Source: Henriciella sp.
Lineage (GTDB): Bacteria; Pseudomonadota; Alphaproteobacteria; Caulobacterales; Hyphomonadaceae
Length of the DNA stretch: 64,000 nt
Assembly (NCBI GenBank): GCA_030066975.1
Contig: JASJAO010000001.1
Coordinates: forward strand, 434,001 to 498,000
Direction: 5' to 3'
Below the pieces are notes generated by a model. The model was not told where the DNA came from. It ran no database searches and was given only the letters and a program-made list of their open reading frames with translations. A program made the translations under genes and the position numbers. Shown here one piece after another: positions 45,741 through 54,564 of this stretch; the first letter of the stretch is position 1; every line of letters begins with the position of its first letter.

Positions 45741-47381
45741 ATGTATGGAAACACACCAAGCTCTCGTGAAACCAGAAAACGACTTGACGCTGTCGTCGTT
45801 GGCGCCGGGTTTGGCGGAATGTACATGGTTCACAAGCTGCGCGAAATGGGTCTGTCGATCCTGGGAATTGAAGCAGGCAGCGACGTTGGCGGCGTATGGT
45901 ATTGGAACCGTTATCCGGGCGCCCGCTGCGATTTGATGTGTATCGACTACAGCTACAGCTTCAATGAGGATATCCAGCAAGAGTGGACGTGGAGCGAGCA
46001 ATTTGCAGCGCAGCCTGAAATCTTGGAGTATGCGAAATTCGTCGCGACGAAACTTAAACTGCGGGAGCATTTCCTATTCGACACACGCGTTGTTCGCGCC
46101 AACTGGGATGATGATCAGAACGTCTGGATCATTGAAACTGACAGATCAGAGATTTTCGAGGCCACATACTGCATCATGGCAACCGGACCATTGTCCAAGC
46201 CAAAAGACCCGGAAATTCCAGGCCTGGATGAGTTTGAAGGCGAGCTTTATCGCGCGGCCAAGTGGCCTCATACGCCCGTGGATTTTGCTGGCAAACGGGT
46301 TGGCCTGATCGGCACAGGCTCGACCGGGATTCAGATCGTTCCGGTGGTCGCCAAGCAAGCCAAAGAGCTTTGTGTCTTTCAAAGGACGCCAAGTTATTCA
46401 ATGCCGATGCGCAATGATAAACTGGACGCTGACTATGTTGCCGAAATCAAGCGCAACTATGAAGGCCTTCGAGCCGCTGCGCGCAATAGTGCATTGGGTG
46501 GCGTCAGGCCATCAACCACCAGACCCTATTTCAGTCTCCCACCGGGTCAGCGCAGAGCTGTTCTGGAGGATTGCTGGAAACAAGGCGGACACGCGGTCCT
46601 CGGAGCGTTCAGCGACATTCTTACAAATCCGGAGGCCAACGAACAGGTTGCCGAGTTTGCGCGGGAGAAGATCAGCGAAATCGTCAAGGACCCGGAGACC
46701 GCAGAAGCACTCAAACCCCGGGGCTATCCGATATTCGCGCGCCGACCATGCCTCGATTCCGGCTATTATGAGGCCTTTAATGAGCCCCACGTCCGTCTGG
46801 TCGACTGTCTGAAGGAGCCGATCGATCGCATTACTGAGACGGGCCTGCAGACACGTGATCAGCACTATGACCTTGATGCCCTAATCCTTGCGACCGGTTA
46901 TGATGGCTTAACCGGAGCGCTGCTGTCATTTGAGATCACAGGTCGCAATGGCCGTAAGCTGAGCGATAAATGGAAAGATGGTGCACGATCGTATCTCGGC
47001 CTTGTGATGGCGGATTTTCCGAACCTGTTTATGATTTGTGGTCCAAACGGTCCGGCAGCGCTCAGCAACATCGTCACTTTGGACGAACAGAATGTGAATT
47101 GGATCTGCGACTTGATCACCCACATGCAAGACCATGAATTAGTAACCATGGAGGCGACGCAAAGTGCAGAAGATGCTTGGATGGAGACGGTATTTGAGCT
47201 GGCGGGTCGCACGCTGCTCGCGAAAGCCAATACCTGGTATGTCGGGGCGAATGTGGAAGGCAAATCACGCGGGCTCTTCATGTATACAGGCGGCTATCTG
47301 AACTATAGCAATGCATGTGAAGCCGCGGCGCGATCTGGCTATTCGGGTCTGTCATTCGCCAAGCAAACGGAGCCCGCTTGA
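45741..47381 (+). CDS. Baeyer-Villiger-type flavin monooxygenase with a variant signature
   Basis: A 546-residue class B flavoprotein monooxygenase. The FAD motif is GAGFGG (21-26), the GVWYWNRYPGARCD block is typical of cyclohexanone/phenylacetone-type enzymes, and the NADPH motif is GTGSTG (191-196). The BVMO signature FxGxxxHxxxW appears as FEGELYRAAKW (165-175), with Arg171 in place of His. I start at 45741 with GGAG 10 nt upstream; an in-frame TTG lies at 45720. It should insert oxygen next to a carbonyl to give an ester or lactone, which the nearby SMP-30 protein could open. Confidence 0.9.
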   Translation: MYGNTPSSRETRKRLDAVVVGAGFGGMYMVHKLREMGLSILGIEAGSDVGGVWYWNRYPGARCDLMCIDYSYSFNEDIQQEWTWSEQFAAQPEILEYAKFVATKLKLREHFLFDTRVVRANWDDDQNVWIIETDRSEIFEATYCIMATGPLSKPKDPEIPGLDEFEGELYRAAKWPHTPVDFAGKRVGLIGTGSTGIQIVPVVAKQAKELCVFQRTPSYSMPMRNDKLDADYVAEIKRNYEGLRAAARNSALGGVRPSTTRPYFSLPPGQRRAVLEDCWKQGGHAVLGAFSDILTNPEANEQVAEFAREKISEIVKDPETAEALKPRGYPIFARRPCLDSGYYEAFNEPHVRLVDCLKEPIDRITETGLQTRDQHYDLDALILATGYDGLTGALLSFEITGRNGRKLSDKWKDGARSYLGLVMADFPNLFMICGPNGPAALSNIVTLDEQNVNWICDLITHMQDHELVTMEATQSAEDAWMETVFELAGRTLLAKANTWYVGANVEGKSRGLFMYTGGYLNYSNACEAAARSGYSGLSFAKQTEPA

Positions 47382-47390
47382 GCTTCTTTA

Positions 47391-47906
47391 TTATCGGCTC
47401 AAGAATGTATAGAGTGGATCGGCTGGGAATTTTTCCCCAACGGGGTGACGGGCTCCGAACCGCTCTTGCTCTGTGCCCTCCGGCAGGGGCATCTCCTCGA
47501 CCCAGTCGTAGACAACTTTTCTGTTGAGAATGCGCCACTCATTGCCGCGTTTGACGAACCAATCGAGGTACCGGCCTTTGAGATCCCATTGCTGCAATTT
47601 ACCACCAGCCCCCACCTGCCGCTGAAACGCAGAGAAGTAGCTTTCGACGGCTACGCCACCTTCATGGAAATCAAACAAGATGTTGTGAATCTGATGAATG
47701 CTTCGATCGACCTGTTCTAGCGCCTGCAACGCCCACGCGATAAACCCTTCGGCGCTGCCCTTGAACGGGCCGTGATCATCACTTCCGTCTGGCCAATAGG
47801 CCGAGCGCAGAGCTGTCTCGTCCGCTCTATCTATGCCGCGACAGTATCGGTACAGGCAGTCGCGAATGGCCTCCCGATCAGAAAGCTGGGCTTGGATATC
47901 GGGCAT
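47391..47906 (-). CDS. SnoaL-like (NTF2-fold) protein
   Basis: A 171-residue protein of the SnoaL-like type: an N-terminal helix (DREAIRDCLYRYCRGID), then the curved sheet with HQIHNILF and the DWFVKRGNEWRILNRKVVYDW segment. Members include ketosteroid-isomerase-like enzymes and small dehydratases in aromatic, terpenoid and steroid loci. It is the last gene of the SMP-30/ACAD operon and convergent with the monooxygenase 9 nt away. The exact reaction is unknown. Confidence 0.85.
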   Translation of the reverse strand: MPDIQAQLSDREAIRDCLYRYCRGIDRADETALRSAYWPDGSDDHGPFKGSAEGFIAWALQALEQVDRSIHQIHNILFDFHEGGVAVESYFSAFQRQVGAGGKLQQWDLKGRYLDWFVKRGNEWRILNRKVVYDWVEEMPLPEGTEQERFGARHPVGEKFPADPLYTFLSR

Positions 47907-47929
47907 TGAACTTCTCCCTGTTATTAATG

Positions 47930-49051
47930 CTATTGGCCCTCTGCATACACCGACCGGTAGTGATCGATCGAGCCATAGGCGAGGTTGAGCATCATTTGGC
48001 GGCGCAGGTGATGGCTAACGATGATCTCATCGCTAAAGCCAATACCACCGTGAAGTTGTACTGCTTGTTGCGTAACGTACAGCCCGCATTGCCCCACTCG
48101 GACTTTGGCAGCGCAGACCGCGAGAGGATCAATCGGCTCGGCCCGATCGGCCAACTGCGCTGCGTCGAACACCATGCTTTCGGCTTCTTCACATCCCATC
48201 ATCATATCGACCATGCGATGCTGCAGAACTTGAAATTTACCGATCGGTTGACCGAACTGTTCCCGTGTTTTCAGATATTCAAGCGTCAGGTCCGCCGCCG
48301 CCCGCATTGAACCGCTCGCTTCGGCGAGGTGGGCGCAATTCGCAAGTGCAACCGCAGACTCAATATTGGCAATAGCATTGTCCTGTTCGCCAATCAGGAC
48401 CGCATTAGTGACCTCTCTAAGGTGTAGCTTGGCATGACGATGCCCATCAATCGCCCGAAACTTCTCGACCTCCAAGCCGGGTGCATCTTTCGGAACAAGA
48501 AATAGACTAATACCCAACCTCTCAGAGCTTGCGCCGGATGTTCGCGCTGACACGACAAACCAATCGGCATCTGCACCATCTTCGACATGACACTTTTGGC
48601 CATTCAGGACGTAGGTGTCGCCCTTGCGGACGGCTTCCAGCTGAACGTGATGCAAGTGATAACCGCTATCAGCCTCGAAAAATGCCCCGCTAGCCTTTGC
48701 CGAGCCGTCACCAATTTTGGCAAGGACAGTCTGCGCGGCGTCTTCGTCGCCCTTCAACAATGCAGGTACAAGAATGCAGGTGGCGACATAAGCACTCGGT
48801 ATAAGGTGTTTCCCCATAGCCTGCATCAGCGCCATGACTTCTCCGGAGCCTGCGCCGATGCCACCAGCGGCCTCATCGATTGTCAGCATCAGCCAACCCA
48901 ACTCGGCCATATCGTGCCAAAGTCGGCCAAGCTCGGCCTGCTCGGGATCGGAGAGAAGCTCAGCTCTGCCGAGACAAGCGAACCGCTCCTGACCAAAGCG
49001 GTCCGCACTCTGAAAGAGCATGTCCTGTTCATCGGAGAAGAGAAAGTCCAT
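47930..49051 (-). CDS. Acyl-CoA dehydrogenase, probable subunit of a heteromeric pair
   Basis: A 373-residue acyl-CoA dehydrogenase. The alpha-helical ends and the middle beta-domain are present. The flavin-binding region is atypical (ADSGYHLHHV in place of SEPxxGSD), and the C-terminus ends in HLRRQMM without the TSEIQ motif. I start at 49051, which has GGGGAAG upstream; a GTG at 49066 is in frame. It follows a second, canonical acyl-CoA dehydrogenase by 15 nt. Such adjacent unequal pairs form alpha2beta2 enzymes in steroid side-chain degradation, which may be the case here. Confidence 0.88.
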   Translation of the reverse strand: MDFLFSDEQDMLFQSADRFGQERFACLGRAELLSDPEQAELGRLWHDMAELGWLMLTIDEAAGGIGAGSGEVMALMQAMGKHLIPSAYVATCILVPALLKGDEDAAQTVLAKIGDGSAKASGAFFEADSGYHLHHVQLEAVRKGDTYVLNGQKCHVEDGADADWFVVSARTSGASSERLGISLFLVPKDAPGLEVEKFRAIDGHRHAKLHLREVTNAVLIGEQDNAIANIESAVALANCAHLAEASGSMRAAADLTLEYLKTREQFGQPIGKFQVLQHRMVDMMMGCEEAESMVFDAAQLADRAEPIDPLAVCAAKVRVGQCGLYVTQQAVQLHGGIGFSDEIIVSHHLRRQMMLNLAYGSIDHYRSVYAEGQ

Positions 49052-49066
49052 GCTTCGCTTCCCCAC

Positions 49067-50251
49067 CTACAAGCCTAAGGCGCGACGCGCGATGATGTTG
49101 TGCTGGATTTCGCTTGTCCCGCCATAGATGGAGGTGACCCGCGAATACAGGGCCCCCTGCAAGGCGTACGGCATGTCTTCATCCAACGGCGAACCGGTCA
49201 ATGCTCGGAAGTGCGAGGCTTCAGGCCCCAGAGCTTCGACCCACAGCGCCGTTCCGGCTTGCAGCAATTGCGACCACCGCAGTTTTACCATCGAACCCCG
49301 AGGCCCGGACTGCGCCCCGCGAGCTGCATCGGCCATAAGACGTCGAACCATGATCTGAAGCGCCCGAACCTCAATCTCAAATTGTGCGAGCTTTGACGCG
49401 AATACAGGTCGATCAATCAGCAAAGAAGAGCCGATTTTACGTCGTGATGCAGCGTCCCGAACGGCGGCGACGGTCTGTTGGAGAAAGATTGCAGTCGATG
49501 CTGTTACCATCCGCTCTCGATCGAGCAAGACTTTTCCATACTCCCAACCCCGTCCCTCCTCACCAACGAGATTTTCGGCCGGTACTCTCACATTATCTAT
49601 GAAAAGCTCATTGGTGTGGTGTTTCTCATCCATGGTGCGAATAGGCCTGATACTCAAACCAGGTGACGTCATGTCGATCAGAAACAAAGAGATCCCTTGT
49701 TGACGTTTTGCCTCAGTAGACGTCCGCGCCAGCACAAACACATGCGTTGCCACATGCGCATAACTTGTCCAGGTTTTCTGACCGTTCAGCACATAGAAAT
49801 CGCCGTCGCGGTCCGCGCGTGTTCGTAGTGAGGCGAGGTCCGACCCTGCGCCTGGCTCCGAATAGCCTTGGCACCACCAATGATCGCCATTCAAAATCGG
49901 GGGTAGGAACTTTTTCTTCTGCTCGTCACTTCCATACGAAAAAATGATTGGTCCGATCAGTTCCAGGCCCTGATGAAACTGATTGGGCGCATAGGCGTTC
50001 GCCGCTTCCCGCCAGAACGTATAGAGCTGCTGCGGCCCCCAGCCAGTGCCGCCATATTCTTTCGGCCAGGTCGGCGCACCCCAACCCCGCGCTGCAAGTT
50101 TCTTCTGGTAGGCTATGAGTTCGTCTGGCTCGAGTCTCAGACCGGCGCGCAAGCGCGTGCGCCAATTCTCGGGGATGCCCTCCGAAAAGAACTCACGAAC
50201 TTCCTCCTTAAAGTCAGGATTAGGATTTGCGGTGGTCAAGTCTGACGCCAT
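49067..50251 (-). CDS. Acyl-CoA dehydrogenase, canonical partner subunit
   Basis: A 394-residue acyl-CoA dehydrogenase with QGYSEPGAGSDLASL for flavin and substrate binding and YGGTSEIQ near the C-terminus for FAD contacts. The HWWCQGYSEP form is characteristic of the FadE-type paired enzymes of steroid and terpenoid loci. It lies 96 nt after the SMP-30 gene and 15 nt before the partner subunit. It should oxidise the CoA ester made by the acyl-CoA ligase of the same island. Confidence 0.93.
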   Translation of the reverse strand: MASDLTTANPNPDFKEEVREFFSEGIPENWRTRLRAGLRLEPDELIAYQKKLAARGWGAPTWPKEYGGTGWGPQQLYTFWREAANAYAPNQFHQGLELIGPIIFSYGSDEQKKKFLPPILNGDHWWCQGYSEPGAGSDLASLRTRADRDGDFYVLNGQKTWTSYAHVATHVFVLARTSTEAKRQQGISLFLIDMTSPGLSIRPIRTMDEKHHTNELFIDNVRVPAENLVGEEGRGWEYGKVLLDRERMVTASTAIFLQQTVAAVRDAASRRKIGSSLLIDRPVFASKLAQFEIEVRALQIMVRRLMADAARGAQSGPRGSMVKLRWSQLLQAGTALWVEALGPEASHFRALTGSPLDEDMPYALQGALYSRVTSIYGGTSEIQHNIIARRALGL

Positions 50252-50347
50252 CTTTGCCCAATAATCTTAGAGCCAATCATCTTATACGCCGCTCAGCACC
50301 CTCAAAATCGAAACGAGATTTGAGGCCAAATTTCGAGGATGTGATAT

Positions 50348-51220
50348 TCAGCACCCGCTGAATCTCGGTTCAGGTCGCCCTCGCGTATCGAGGCCCTGGA
50401 TCGCCAAGACCCGGCCCGCATTCGTGTCGTTGGACGACAGGCGGGCTCCGGAGTCAGAAATCGTGGTGACAAACATGGTCTCATAGTTCTCGCCGCCAAA
50501 ACACGGACATGAAGGAAATGGCACCGGTAAGTCTATCTTGCGAAGAAGCCGTCCGTCAGCAGAAAAACACGCAATGGACTGGTCGAGTACCATCGCGACC
50601 CATAGGTTGCCAACGACATCAACCGTTGCTCCGTCGGGGGCGCCTCCGAATTCTGTGCAATCTATAAACGTTACTTTGTCGCCGATCTTACCCGTTTGAG
50701 CGTCATATCGATATCGGCGGATTTGATGCTCCAAAGAGTCTGAAATGTACAAATAGTCTCCTGAAGGGGAAAAACAGATCGAGTTGGAGATTTGCATCTT
50801 ATCAATAATCTGGCTCAGAGACTTATCTCCTCCGAGGCTCCAAACCACGGCGTCGCCTCCGCCTTCAAAAGCACCTTCGCCGCAAATGAAGCGACCGGCG
50901 GGATCAACCTTGCCATCGTTTAGCCGTATGCCCTGCTTTTGCGGTTTCACCTTCGCCAACAGGCGCGTCGCACCGTCATTCTCGTCAATCGCATAAAAAC
51001 AATCCTGAAGCGCGCCGATCAGACCTGATTGAGCCAGACCTATACTTCCAACCATTTGCTCGAACTGCCAGACGGAGCGATTGGTGCCATCGCGATGCGC
51101 ACTGAAAATCTGCCTGCCGAGGCCATCGACCCACCACAGGCAGTGATGTTTGTCGTCCCAAATCGGGCTTTCGCCAAGCCGACAACGGGCTGTCCCGAAA
51201 TAATCAATCTTTAGCGACAT
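50348..51220 (-). CDS. SMP-30/gluconolactonase-family lactonase
   Basis: A 290-residue six-bladed propeller enzyme. Metal-ligand blocks are GESPIW (Glu17), LNDGKVDPAG and GAPDGATVD. Family members hydrolyse sugar or other lactones using a divalent metal. As first gene of the operon with two acyl-CoA dehydrogenases and a SnoaL-like protein, and near a Baeyer-Villiger-type monooxygenase, it most likely opens the lactone made by that enzyme rather than a sugar lactone. This role is inferred. Confidence 0.88.
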   Translation of the reverse strand: MSLKIDYFGTARCRLGESPIWDDKHHCLWWVDGLGRQIFSAHRDGTNRSVWQFEQMVGSIGLAQSGLIGALQDCFYAIDENDGATRLLAKVKPQKQGIRLNDGKVDPAGRFICGEGAFEGGGDAVVWSLGGDKSLSQIIDKMQISNSICFSPSGDYLYISDSLEHQIRRYRYDAQTGKIGDKVTFIDCTEFGGAPDGATVDVVGNLWVAMVLDQSIACFSADGRLLRKIDLPVPFPSCPCFGGENYETMFVTTISDSGARLSSNDTNAGRVLAIQGLDTRGRPEPRFSGC

Positions 51221-51621
51221 GGTGATACGGCGATCCAGCGAGAGTTGTGATCATAGGCCGAATTCTGAGCGTTTTCGTCGGCTTGGGAAGTCGAGCACCG
51301 CCAACGGTCTGCTTATCACACTCGGAATATTTGCCTTAGCACCTCGCCTTCCGACCAGCGTGAACATCTTGCCGCGTGGGCTATTGTCCCGATACGGGAT
51401 ACTAAAGAATGGTCTCAACGCCGGGCGCCATCCCTATCGACCTCTCAGTGTGTCGAATCTGATGATATTCGACCAAAACATCAGTAGACGAGATGAAATT
51501 TGCTCACGACGCTGACGAAAAAGTTGTTTTTCGCGAAGAAAATGTGACATGGAGATGAACAGGCATACATAGTATCGCAGCGAATGTGCTGTGGAACGAT
51601 TGCTGGCGATAAGGGCTGACA
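51221..51621. other. Divergent promoter region between the catabolic island and the ceramide operon, 401 bp
   Basis: No gene is supported. It holds an inverted repeat TCCCG-ATA-CGGGA (51387-51399), whose right half resembles the palindromes at 35397 and 40322, and a perfect AT-rich hairpin CGAAAAA-GTTG-TTTTTCG (51516-51533) about 90 nt before the ceramide operon. Promoters for both directions must lie here. Confidence 0.45.
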
Positions 51622-53346
51622 ATGCAAGCAAGAACCCCGAACGCGAACAGTATCGAGTTCAATTGCGGTGGCTTTGAAACTCTAAGCGAGGCGTTAGACT
51701 ATGCTGCGACCGGCGTAACCGGCCTAAACTTCTATTCCGTGCGTGGAGAGCTCGAATATGTGCTTACGTATGCAGAGCTTCAGGCGCGCGCGACTGAAAT
51801 GGCAGCCCGATTGTCGACTGAGACCGAACCTGGCGATCTGATCGGTCTCATTGCGGAAACAAGTCCGGATTTCGCGATTATGTTTTTTGCCTGCCAGTAT
51901 GCGGGTGTCTTGCCGGTGCCAGTCTCTGTGCCTGTAACGCTGGGCAGCAACGAATTCTACAAGGATCAGCTCAAGCGCATTTGCGAAACCGCCAATCTGC
52001 ATTGCCTGCTCGCGCCTAAATCGATCTTGAGTGTCGCACAAGATGCGCTTGAGCACACCCAAATCCAGGTCGGAAATCTTGATGGGTCGGATTTGTCGCG
52101 CGAGACCTCCCCGCTGCGCCCATTTGCAGCCGATGGCATGTGTTACATCCAGTTCTCTTCTGGAAGCACAAGCTCGCCCAAGGGCATTGTCGGCAGTCAG
52201 AAAAGCGTGACTACGAATTGCCGTGCCATTCAGCTGGGGCTCGAAGCCCGAGCCGGAGATCGTATCTCGTCGTGGCTGCCACTTTACCACGATATGGGAC
52301 TGATCGGTCAGTTCCTCGCGCCAATGATGGCTCAGCTGTCGGTCGACTATATTGACTCAAAATCCTTTGCGCGCAGACCGTCAACCTGGTTGAAACTGAT
52401 CAGTGAGAACAAGGCCACGCATTCCTACAGCCCAAGTTTTGGCTATGAAATCAGCGCAAAGCGTTGGCGTGGAGGGGAGCTTGATCTCTCCAGCTGGCGC
52501 GTGGCGGGCATCGGCGGTGACATGGTTCGCGAAGAAGCGCTTAAAAAGTTTGCCGATGTGTTCCGCGAGCACGGCTTTTGCGAAAAAGCGTTCGTGCCAA
52601 GCTATGGTCTTGCCGAAGCGACTGTGGCGGTGTCTTTCAGCCCCTTGCGGACAGGCTTTCAAGTCGACGTCATCAACTCCGATATCATGCGGTCTCAACA
52701 AAAGGCTGTCCCGGCGGACACATCGACTGAAGACCGCAATCGGCGGGCTTTGATCGCGTGCGGACAAGCGATCCCCGGACACGAGATGAAAATATGTGAT
52801 GATGACGGGAACGAAGTCGAAGAGCGTGTCGTCGGTCGCATCATGTTTCGCGGTGACAGTGTCTCGCCAGGGATTTTGGATCGCGACGCTGGTATTCTGC
52901 CACTGACCGATAAGGACGGTTGGCTGGACACAGGCGATCTTGGCTATTGGCTAAACGGTCAGCTTGTCATCACGGGGCGTCACAAAGACCTCATCCTGTG
53001 GAATGGACGAAACATCTGGCCACAGGATATCGAGTGGACCGCTGAACATGCCGGTGGCCGTCATATTCCAAAGTCAGCAGCGTTTAAGCTATCCGATGAT
53101 GACGGCAACGGACACATTTACCTGCTGGCGGAGTGTAAAGCCCGCAGACCTGAGCAACGTGAAGAGCTGATGTCTGAAATCACCGCAAACGTAAGACAGA
53201 CAGTAGGGGCACCGATCGAAGTGATTTTCGTTCCCACCCGCAGTTTGATTATGACATCTTCGGGAAAACTGAGCCGGATGCGGACCCGGCAGAAGTTTAT
53301 TTCTGGAGCGTTCGAACTCGAACACGCCAACTCTGAACTCGTTTAA
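51622..53346 (+). CDS. aasR: Fatty acyl-AMP ligase / acyl-ACP synthetase of the sphingolipid locus
   Basis: A 574-residue ANL enzyme of the fatty acyl-AMP ligase type. The P-loop is QFSSGSTSSPKG, LPLYHDMGLIG and SYGLAEATVAV follow, and the C-terminal domain has GRHKDLILWNGRNIWPQDIE. It probably activates a fatty acid and loads it on the ACP two genes downstream for serine palmitoyltransferase. In Caulobacter the corresponding aasR gene has the same neighbours (cerR, acpR, spt). Its stop overlaps the next start (TAATG). AAGGG precedes the ATG. Confidence 0.85.
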   Translation: MQARTPNANSIEFNCGGFETLSEALDYAATGVTGLNFYSVRGELEYVLTYAELQARATEMAARLSTETEPGDLIGLIAETSPDFAIMFFACQYAGVLPVPVSVPVTLGSNEFYKDQLKRICETANLHCLLAPKSILSVAQDALEHTQIQVGNLDGSDLSRETSPLRPFAADGMCYIQFSSGSTSSPKGIVGSQKSVTTNCRAIQLGLEARAGDRISSWLPLYHDMGLIGQFLAPMMAQLSVDYIDSKSFARRPSTWLKLISENKATHSYSPSFGYEISAKRWRGGELDLSSWRVAGIGGDMVREEALKKFADVFREHGFCEKAFVPSYGLAEATVAVSFSPLRTGFQVDVINSDIMRSQQKAVPADTSTEDRNRRALIACGQAIPGHEMKICDDDGNEVEERVVGRIMFRGDSVSPGILDRDAGILPLTDKDGWLDTGDLGYWLNGQLVITGRHKDLILWNGRNIWPQDIEWTAEHAGGRHIPKSAAFKLSDDDGNGHIYLLAECKARRPEQREELMSEITANVRQTVGAPIEVIFVPTRSLIMTSSGKLSRMRTRQKFISGAFELEHANSELV

Positions 53347-54284
53347 TGCAAGAACCGACCGCGACGTGTCGAGCGGGCGAGGGCGTCGTCGCTGTCACAG
53401 GCGCGACAGGCTTTATCGGGTCACACTTACTGTCTCGATTTGACGGGTTTGGTCAGCCAACGCGAGCACTTGTCCGCCACAGACGAAACCGAACGATAAA
53501 AGTCCCCGGTTCCACTGAGATAGTACCAGGATCGCTTCAAGACCGCGAGGCTATTTCGGCGCTGCTGGAGGGAGCACACACCTGTATTCATGCGGCGGGG
53601 GCGACGACTTCGATTGATGTGAACGGTTTCCACTCGGCCAATGTCATTGGGACCTTCAACATGGCTGCATGCGCGGCGACGACGGGCGTGGATCATTTCA
53701 TCTATGTGTCTTCACAGGCTGCGCGCGCGCCATGGATTTCAGACTATGCCGCGTCAAAAGCCATCAGCGAAACCGCCCTGGATCCGTTTCGGTCTCATAT
53801 GAAGATCACCATTATTCGCCCGCCCGCCGTCATCGGTCCGGGTGATCCCATGCTTCAACCGATGTTCGACCTTATGCGCAGCGGCTGGCTGCCAGCGCCG
53901 TCAGATCCACGAGATGAGATCCGTGAATTCGCCGTGATCTCAGTTCATGATCTGGTCGATCAAATCGTCGCGTCGGTATATGCTTCTGACAGCGTCACGG
54001 AACCGGTTGAGCCTTGCTCGATTTCTGCAACGAGTTGGAACCAGGTTGCTCTAGAAGCCAGCGAGACGCTACAGCACAAGGTTCGATTGCTACCAATCTG
54101 GCCAGGCGTTCTGAAGACTATTGGATATCTTGCTGATGGGGTGTCAAAACTCATTCGGCGTCCGTTGCCACTTTCACGCGGGAAAGCGCGAGAGCTGCTG
54201 GCTGCAGATTGGACCTATGAACATCCGGTTTCAGATGCCATGAGTTTGCGCGAGATTTTGAGAGAGTGCTTCCCGGATCATTGA
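53346..54284 (+). CDS. cerR: NAD-dependent epimerase/dehydratase-family reductase, probable 3-ketosphinganine/ceramide reductase
   Basis: A 312-residue extended SDR: TGATGFIGSHL cofactor motif at the N-terminus, catalytic Ser in YVSSQAA and YAASK. Position between the acyl ligase and the ACP/serine palmitoyltransferase genes matches cerR of Caulobacter, whose product reduces the 3-keto group in ceramide synthesis. General epimerase function cannot be excluded from sequence alone, but the locus strongly favours CerR. Confidence 0.82.
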   Translation: MQEPTATCRAGEGVVAVTGATGFIGSHLLSRFDGFGQPTRALVRHRRNRTIKVPGSTEIVPGSLQDREAISALLEGAHTCIHAAGATTSIDVNGFHSANVIGTFNMAACAATTGVDHFIYVSSQAARAPWISDYAASKAISETALDPFRSHMKITIIRPPAVIGPGDPMLQPMFDLMRSGWLPAPSDPRDEIREFAVISVHDLVDQIVASVYASDSVTEPVEPCSISATSWNQVALEASETLQHKVRLLPIWPGVLKTIGYLADGVSKLIRRPLPLSRGKARELLAADWTYEHPVSDAMSLREILRECFPDH

Positions 54285-54315
54285 TCGCGAGTGCACATCC
54301 GGTCGAGGAAGTAGA

Positions 54316-54564
54316 GTGAGCGACAAGTCCAAGATATTTGCAACCATCTGCACGGTGCTGGCAGAGTATATCCCAGAAGGGACTGAGATTACTGGAGATA
54401 CCAAGATCGTTGCTGATTTGGAGATCGATTCAGTTGATGTTTTCGACCTGATCATGGAAGTTGAAGACGCTTATGATATCAGTATCTCGATGGAACTGAT
54501 TTCGACCACGCATACTGTGGGCGAACTTGTAGACGTAGTGGATGACTTGATCGGTGCTGACTAA
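54316..54564 (+). CDS. acpR: Acyl carrier protein dedicated to sphingolipid synthesis
   Basis: An 82-residue acidic four-helix carrier protein. The phosphopantetheine Ser39 is in LEIDSVDVFDL. It starts with GTG 31 nt after the reductase gene and overlaps the serine palmitoyltransferase start by 11 nt. It is not next to fatty-acid synthesis genes, so it should be a specialised carrier delivering the acyl chain to the condensing enzyme, like AcpR in Caulobacter. Confidence 0.9.
   Translation: MSDKSKIFATICTVLAEYIPEGTEITGDTKIVADLEIDSVDVFDLIMEVEDAYDISISMELISTTHTVGELVDVVDDLIGAD

Noticed and set aside
50290-50325. Hairpin with CCTCAAA arms after the acyl-CoA dehydrogenase start region
   Set aside because: The stem is short and imperfect, no T-tract follows on the - strand, and it lies inside an operon.
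51516-51533. AT-rich perfect hairpin considered as a terminator
   Set aside because: It lies upstream of both divergent operons and ends no gene, so a terminator role is unlikely. It is reported only as part of the leader region.
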